Positions 5,731 to 9,456 of a stretch of 9,456 nucleotides of DNA are shown here, piece by piece. Every line of letters begins with the position of its first letter. Position 1 is the stretch's first letter. The notes below the pieces were generated by a model. It made no database searches and was not told the DNA's origin. It worked only from the letters and a program-made list of their open reading frames with translations. A program made the translations under genes and the position numbers. Source of the DNA: NORP181 sp047623555 (GTDB lineage Bacteria; Pseudomonadota; Alphaproteobacteria; Rhodobacterales; Rhodobacteraceae); contig JBLHMP010000116.1 of NCBI GenBank assembly GCA_047623555.1, positions 1 to 9,456 of the forward strand, given 5' to 3'.

Positions 5731-6824
5731 CCGACGCCAAACGTCTTGTGGTCAAAATCGGTTCATCCTTGTTGGTGGACCGCATAACCGGGACGTTGCG
5801 GTTTGAATGGTTGCAATCTTTGGCCGCCGATGTGGTGTGGCTGAAATCCGGCGGCGCCGATGTGATCCTTGTGTCGTCCGGCTCAATCGCACTGGGCCGC
5901 GCGGTGCTCAATCTGACCGGATCAAACCTGGCGTTAGAGCAATCGCAGGCGGCGGCGGCCGTTGGTCAAATCCGGCTGGCCCGCGCCTATGAAGAGGCCC
6001 TGGCACCGCATTCCATTACCACAGCACAGGTTCTGGTAACGCTTGAGGATAGTGCCGATCGGCGTCGTTATCTGAATTCACGCGCCACGCTTGAAACATT
6101 GCTAGGCCTTGGCGCGGTGCCCATCGTTAATGAAAACGATACCATCGCAACGGATGAAATTCGCTATGGCGACAATGACCGTCTGGCGGCGCAGATTGCG
6201 GTAACGGTGGGGGCGGATCAATTGATCCTGTTGTCAGATGTTGATGGGTTCTATTCGGCAAACCCAAGTATTGACAGCTCTGCGCAGCGCTATGACATTA
6301 TCGACAAAATCACCCCGGAAATTGAGGCTATGGCCGGGGATGCCGGATCTGGTCTGTCCAAAGGTGGCATGAAAACCAAACTAATGGCGGCCAAGGTTGC
6401 CACAGCGGCCGGCTGCGCCATGGCGATCAGCGAAGGATCGCCTTTGAACCCGTTGAAAACCCTGAACAACGGCGCACCCGCCACATGGTTCACCGCACAG
6501 CTAGATCCGCAAACCGCCCGTAAACTCTGGATTACGACGATGAAACCCAGAGGCACGCTGACCATCGACGCAGGTGCCGTGCGCGCGCTGTCTGGCGGCA
6601 AAAGCCTGCTGCCCGTCGGCCTGGCTGCGGTCACAGGGCGCTTTGGCCGTGGCGATCCGGTCGAAATTTGCGGCCCGGATGCTATCCGGTTGGGGCTGGG
6701 CCTAAGCCGCTATACCGCAGAAGAAGCCGGCCAAATCAAAGGCCAGAACACAGCGAACATTGAAAAAATCCTTGGCTATCCGGGACGCGCGGCTTTGATC
6801 CACCGCGATGATATGGCACTCTGA
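5718..6824 (+). CDS. proB: Glutamate 5-kinase
   Basis: Phosphorylates L-glutamate with ATP to gamma-glutamyl phosphate, the first and feedback-controlled step of proline synthesis. The 368 residues match the usual size of the kinase-plus-PUA form. An amino-acid kinase domain covers about 8-260: VVKIGSSLLV (11-20), VSSGSIALG (52-60), VNENDTIA (137-144), GDNDRLAA (151-158), SDVDGFY (173-179), GLSKGGMKTK (212-221). A PUA domain covers about 277-352. The start codon is TTG at 5718, inside the end of obgE and seven bases after GAGG (5707-5710). It fits the family start at DAKRLVVKIG and no ATG or GTG lies at a suitable place. The 13-base overlap suggests translation coupled to obgE. Confidence 0.95.
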   Translation: MAPLTDAKRLVVKIGSSLLVDRITGTLRFEWLQSLAADVVWLKSGGADVILVSSGSIALGRAVLNLTGSNLALEQSQAAAAVGQIRLARAYEEALAPHSITTAQVLVTLEDSADRRRYLNSRATLETLLGLGAVPIVNENDTIATDEIRYGDNDRLAAQIAVTVGADQLILLSDVDGFYSANPSIDSSAQRYDIIDKITPEIEAMAGDAGSGLSKGGMKTKLMAAKVATAAGCAMAISEGSPLNPLKTLNNGAPATWFTAQLDPQTARKLWITTMKPRGTLTIDAGAVRALSGGKSLLPVGLAAVTGRFGRGDPVEICGPDAIRLGLGLSRYTAEEAGQIKGQNTANIEKILGYPGRAALIHRDDMAL

Positions 6825-6891
6825 TCTCATATTTCTTCTCGTCAAAAATACCTGAACGACCACGCTAATACAGCAAAGATAGGCGCAAAAG

Positions 6892-8157
6892 ATGAAAGAC
6901 CTCGACTCCATCACCGCCCTTATGACCGATTTAGGTGCCCGCGCCAAAGCCGCCAGCGCGACGTTGGCCTTTGCCAAACCAGACTGCAAAACATCAGCCT
7001 TGATGGCCGCCGCTGATGCGGTTTGGGCGCAGCGTGGTGACATTATTGCCGCCAACGTTCTGGACATGGAATATGGTCGCAACAAAGGGCTCAGCCCGGC
7101 GATGATGGACCGTCTGATGCTGGACGAAATGCGTCTTCAGGGCATCGTCGACAGCCTGCGCAATGTGGCCGCCCAAACCGATCCTGTTGGCAAAATCATC
7201 GCCGAATGGGACATGGACAGCGGGCTGCATATTCAACGGGTGCGCACACCTTTGGGGGTGATCGGGGTGATCTATGAAAGCCGCCCCAACGTGACCGCCG
7301 ATGCCGGGGCGCTTTGCCTAAAGGCTGGTAATGCGGTGATTTTGCGTGGCGGTTCTGAGAGCTTTCATTCGTCAAGCGCCATCCATGCCTGTCTGGTTGA
7401 GGGGTTGCGAGCGGCTGGACTGCCTCAGGATGCTATCCAACTGGTGCCCACGCGCGACCGGGTAGCCGTCTCTGAACTGCTGAAAATGACCGACTATGTT
7501 GACGTGATCGTGCCGCGGGGCGGCAAAGGACTGGTTGGCCTCGTGCAACGTGAGGCGCGAGTGCCGGTGTTTGCGCATCTCGAAGGCATCGTTCACATTT
7601 ATCTGGATGCCTCGGCCGATCCGCAAAAGGCGCTTAGGGTGGTTTTGAACGCCAAAACCCGCCGTACTGGCATATGTGGTGCGGCCGAATGTGTGCTGAT
7701 CCATCGTGATATCGTCGACACCATCGGGCAGGATGTGATTCGCGCGCTGATGGACGCCGGGGTCGAAGTGCGCGCCGATGAAACATTGGCGCGGATTGAT
7801 GGCACCATTGCGGCGCAGGATGATGATTGGGGTCAGGAATTTCTTGATATGATTGTTGCAGCCAAAGTGGTCGACAACACCGATGCGGCCATTGCCCATA
7901 TCCGGAAATTCGGTTCAAATCATACCGATTGCATTGTTGCCGAAGCTGCAGGGGCCGTGGCGCTGTTCTTTGAACGGCTCGACAGCGCCATCCTGATGCA
8001 TAACGCTTCGACCCAGTTTGCTGATGGTGGCGAATTTGGCATGGGCGCCGAAATTGGTATCGCCACCGGGAAAATGCACGCCCGTGGCCCGGTTGGCTCT
8101 GAGCAGCTGACAAGCTTTAAATATCTGGTGACTGGTGACGGGACTGTGCGCAGCTAA
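6892..8157 (+). CDS. proA: Gamma-glutamyl phosphate reductase
   Basis: Reduces gamma-glutamyl phosphate with NADPH to glutamate-5-semialdehyde, which cyclises on the way to proline; it is the direct partner of ProB. The 421 residues match the family. Signature segments are LGVIGVIYESRPNVTADAGA (121-140), KAGNAVILRGGSES (144-157) and TRRTGICGAAECVLIHRD (257-274), which contains the probable catalytic Cys262, plus GPVGSEQLTSFKY near the C-terminus. The HLEGIVHIYLD segment has Val where many relatives have Cys; this is not a catalytic position I would expect to matter. The gene follows proB after 67 bases, which contain no convincing terminator, so co-transcription is likely. Only a weak AGGCG ribosome-binding site precedes the ATG. 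It converges on chpT. Confidence 0.97.
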   Translation: MKDLDSITALMTDLGARAKAASATLAFAKPDCKTSALMAAADAVWAQRGDIIAANVLDMEYGRNKGLSPAMMDRLMLDEMRLQGIVDSLRNVAAQTDPVGKIIAEWDMDSGLHIQRVRTPLGVIGVIYESRPNVTADAGALCLKAGNAVILRGGSESFHSSSAIHACLVEGLRAAGLPQDAIQLVPTRDRVAVSELLKMTDYVDVIVPRGGKGLVGLVQREARVPVFAHLEGIVHIYLDASADPQKALRVVLNAKTRRTGICGAAECVLIHRDIVDTIGQDVIRALMDAGVEVRADETLARIDGTIAAQDDDWGQEFLDMIVAAKVVDNTDAAIAHIRKFGSNHTDCIVAEAAGAVALFFERLDSAILMHNASTQFADGGEFGMGAEIGIATGKMHARGPVGSEQLTSFKYLVTGDGTVRS

Positions 8158-8160
8158 TAC

Positions 8161-8172
8161 CGGTTAAAACCG
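8161..8172. repeat. Inverted repeat between convergent proA and chpT
   Basis: CGGTT (8161-8165) and AACCG (8168-8172) are perfect inverted arms spanning the 6-base gap and the chpT stop codon. It could act as a small two-way transcript-end hairpin, but the stem is short and no long T tract follows on either strand. Confidence 0.35.
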
Positions 8173-8760
8173 CAAAGTTATCTGTGTTTCGGACTGTACC
8201 ACTTTGATCTTACGTTTTAATTCCGTCGCAATCACCGGAAGCAGGGCAAACTGCACCAGTGCTGGCGTGATCTCGGCCTGAGAGGCAGTACCTGACAGGC
8301 CGGCCCATAAATCGGCGTCGAATTTCAGCTTTTCGGCGGTGCCAACAATTGTCCAGACTGAATCTTCAACCATAAACGTTACAGTGCCGCCATATGGCAG
8401 CGCTGATTCACAACATTGCAGGGCAAGAAACGCCAGCCGCACATCGGCACGCGATTGTGCTGCGGTTGGTTCCCATTGGGTGGCAAGCCGACGACCACGA
8501 CCTACATCATCCAGAATCGACACCACTTCGGGTTGGCCCATCATCTGATCGCCAGATGCGCCATACGCGACGCGGAAAAACCGAATGCGTGCCTCTGCAT
8601 GTTCTACGCTGTCGGCTATAAGGTCCATTTCCGGCCCCTGAACGCCACCGGTCAGACCCAGAAGCTCCAGCCCGTTATTGATGGCTCCAATCGGGCTGAT
8701 CAGATCGTGGCAAATTCTTGACCCTATCAGTGTCGCCAGATTAGCGTTAGTTTGCTGCAA
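8164..8760 (-). CDS. chpT: Histidine phosphotransferase ChpT
   Basis: In alphaproteobacteria ChpT passes phosphate from the hybrid kinase CckA to the response regulators CtrA and CpdR, which control cell cycle, motility or gene transfer agents depending on the group. The 198-residue protein has the dimerisation helix motif SRICHDLISPIGAINNGLEL (14-33) with the phosphoacceptor His18, followed by a degenerate ATPase-like C-terminal half without ATP-binding motifs, as is usual for the family. The start is taken as TTG (complement of 8758-8760), seven bases after a good AGGAG (complement of 8768-8772); no ATG fits. Extending the frame upstream would run antisense through the DUF3553 gene and add non-family residues. 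It is divergent from the DUF3553 gene and convergent with proA. Confidence 0.9.
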   Translation of the reverse strand: MQQTNANLATLIGSRICHDLISPIGAINNGLELLGLTGGVQGPEMDLIADSVEHAEARIRFFRVAYGASGDQMMGQPEVVSILDDVGRGRRLATQWEPTAAQSRADVRLAFLALQCCESALPYGGTVTFMVEDSVWTIVGTAEKLKFDADLWAGLSGTASQAEITPALVQFALLPVIATELKRKIKVVQSETQITLRF

Positions 8761-8769
8761 TATTCCGCT

Positions 8770-8781
8770 CCTAAACTTAGG
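8770..8781. promoter_or_regulatory. Palindrome supplying ribosome-binding sites to both divergent genes
   Basis: CCTAA (8770-8774), AC, TTAGG (8777-8781) is a perfect inverted repeat in the 27-base gap between the chpT and DUF3553 start codons. On the minus strand the arm extends to TTTAGGAG, the chpT Shine-Dalgarno. On the plus strand TTAGG lies six bases before the DUF3553 ATG. Promoters for each gene must therefore lie inside the other gene. Confidence 0.5.
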
Positions 8782-8787
8782 CCTGCC

Positions 8788-8970
8788 ATGACCGACCTTA
8801 ATGCCATTCTTGCACCCGGTATGCTGGTGCGCCACCCAAAATGTCCCGAATGGGGAATCGGGCAGGTGCAATCCAACATTGCCGGCAAAATCACCGTTAA
8901 CTTTCGTGATCAGGGAAAAATCGTCATAGACGGCACCCGAATATCCCTGACACCGGTCTTTGATGCGTGA
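8788..8970 (+). CDS. DUF3553 small protein
   Basis: A 60-residue protein. The segment PGMLVRHPKCPEWGIGQVQS (about 10-29), followed by IAGKITVNFRDQGKIVID, predicts a small beta-barrel. It resembles the Tudor-like C-terminal domain of UvrD/PcrA helicases and CarD-type domains (G-x-x-V-x-H-P-x-x-G-x-G-x-V). Such domains can bind RNA polymerase or nucleic acid, but the function of DUF3553 itself is not established here. The ATG at 8788 has TTAGG six bases upstream; an in-frame ATG at 8752 would overlap the chpT start and adds non-conserved residues. It is divergent from chpT and lies upstream of the olsB-like gene in the same direction. Confidence 0.85.
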   Translation: MTDLNAILAPGMLVRHPKCPEWGIGQVQSNIAGKITVNFRDQGKIVIDGTRISLTPVFDA

Positions 8971-9021
8971 AAGTGGTTGAAAAAGGGTTAACGTCGCGCC
9001 GTGATCCGGGCCTTGCCTGTC

Positions 9022-9036
9022 GCGTGAAAATCACGC
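9022..9036. repeat. Inverted repeat upstream of the olsB-like gene
   Basis: GCGTGA (9022-9027), AAA, TCACGC (9031-9036) is a perfect 6-bp dyad in the 110-base gap before olsB. A further half-site GCGTGAAA occurs at 8965-8972, over the DUF3553 stop codon. It could be an operator or a small hairpin; no regulator can be named from the sequence. Confidence 0.4.
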
Positions 9037-9080
9037 TATCTGCGCGCATTCTGATACAAACCATATGAAGCAGCCTTCAC

Positions 9081-9456
9081 ATGTCTGATTTAGGGCCTCA
9101 ATTCTCGGTCAAAATTGCCTCAAATTCTGCTGAACTGCGGGCGGCTCAGGCGTTGCGCTATGAGGTGTTTGTGCGTGAACTGGGCGGAAGTGGCGCGATG
9201 GTTGATCACGACGCCGGTTTAGAGCAGGACCGGTTTGATCCGTTTTACGACCATATGCTGCTAAGTGATGATGCCACCGGCGATGTGATTGGTGCCTATC
9301 GATTATTGCGCGACGATCAGGCGATTGCCACCGGGCAATTCTATTCTGAGGATGAATATGACCTGGGCCTGCTGAAATCCAGCGGTCGGCGGCTGTTGGA
9401 ATTGGGCCGGTCCTGTTTACGTTGCGATTATCGCGGCGGCACGGCGATGTTTCATC
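9081..9456 (+). CDS. olsB: OlsB-like ornithine-acyl-ACP N-acyltransferase, N-terminal part
   Basis: OlsB transfers a 3-hydroxy fatty acid from acyl carrier protein to the amino group of ornithine, giving lyso-ornithine lipid, a phosphorus-free membrane lipid. The window shows 125 residues of a GNAT-like acyltransferase. It has RYEVFVRELGGSG (26-38), D-x-G-x-E-x-D-x-F-D (44-53), VIGAYRLL (69-76), GQFYSEDEYDL (85-95) and LELGRSCLRCDYRGG (106-120), all typical of the family. The gene runs off the right edge; full-length members have about 250-300 residues. The ATG at 9081 is chosen by family alignment. No standard ribosome-binding site precedes it; instead a small inverted repeat TGAAG-CAGC-CTTCA (9066-9079) sits there. 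An acyltransferase partner (olsA) would be expected just downstream. A related N-acyl amino acid synthase with another substrate cannot be excluded. Confidence 0.83.
   Translation, partial: MSDLGPQFSVKIASNSAELRAAQALRYEVFVRELGGSGAMVDHDAGLEQDRFDPFYDHMLLSDDATGDVIGAYRLLRDDQAIATGQFYSEDEYDLGLLKSSGRRLLELGRSCLRCDYRGGTAMFH

Noticed and set aside
7372..8113. Long minus-strand open frames of 175 and 159 codons
   Set aside because: They lie opposite the well-conserved proA frame; long antisense frames are common in GC-rich coding DNA.
9016..9034. Pho box before olsB
   Set aside because: CTGTCGC resembles one half-site, but the second half at the required spacing does not match.
8761..9080. CtrA boxes (TTAA-N7-TTAA) near chpT
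   Set aside because: Only single TTAA half-sites were seen (in the DUF3553 gene and near 8990), not the paired motif at the right spacing.
1..9456. CRISPR arrays, rRNA genes, prophage or toxin-antitoxin genes
   Set aside because: No regularly spaced repeats, rRNA sequence or recognisable phage or toxin-antitoxin proteins were seen on either strand.

Overview
The window looks like a chromosomal segment of an alphaproteobacterium of the Rhodobacteraceae, most likely the Roseobacter group. The evidence is the gene order rplU-rpmA-GNAT-obgE-proB-proA, an L21 protein with a long C-terminal extension, a ChpT-type histidine phosphotransferase beside a DUF3553 gene and an olsB-like gene, moderately high GC and typical roseobacter protein sequences. 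I inferred this from recognised proteins and synteny; no database was searched.

Left part (1-940). The first 509 bases hold the N-terminal part of an IS1380-family transposase on the minus strand, cut by the window edge. A probable IS end lies near 604, next to a TTAA. About 250 bases of gene-free, AT-richer DNA follow, then a tRNA-Ser(CGA) gene on the minus strand (851-940) with an encoded CCA. An insertion sequence just downstream of a tRNA gene suggests an insertion-prone chromosomal position.

Middle part 1 (1085-2769). Two overlapping plus-strand genes encode exported proteins related to DUF2059. They appear to be diverged paralogues of unknown function, translated as a coupled pair.

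Middle part 2 (2770-8157). A structured leader precedes rplU (L21, with an extra helix-hairpin-helix-like domain) and rpmA (L27), which end at a strong intrinsic terminator. A GNAT acetyltransferase with its own strong ribosome-binding site comes next. Then come obgE (a GTPase in 50S assembly), proB (TTG start inside the end of obgE) and proA. This stretch joins large-subunit ribosome biogenesis to the first two steps of proline synthesis from glutamate.

Right part (8158-9456). chpT runs on the minus strand and converges on proA with a 6-base gap. It encodes the phosphotransferase that links the CckA kinase to CtrA/CpdR. It is divergent from a 60-residue DUF3553 gene, with only 27 bases between the two start codons; the ribosome-binding sites of the two genes are formed by one palindrome. 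The window ends inside an olsB-like acyltransferase gene (ornithine lipid synthesis).

Most of the window is ordinary core genome. No clearly new system is visible. The points worth a second look are small-scale: the rplU leader, a hairpin that displays the obgE ribosome-binding site, the shared palindrome of chpT/DUF3553, the inverted repeats upstream of olsB, the L21 extension and the paired DUF2059 proteins.
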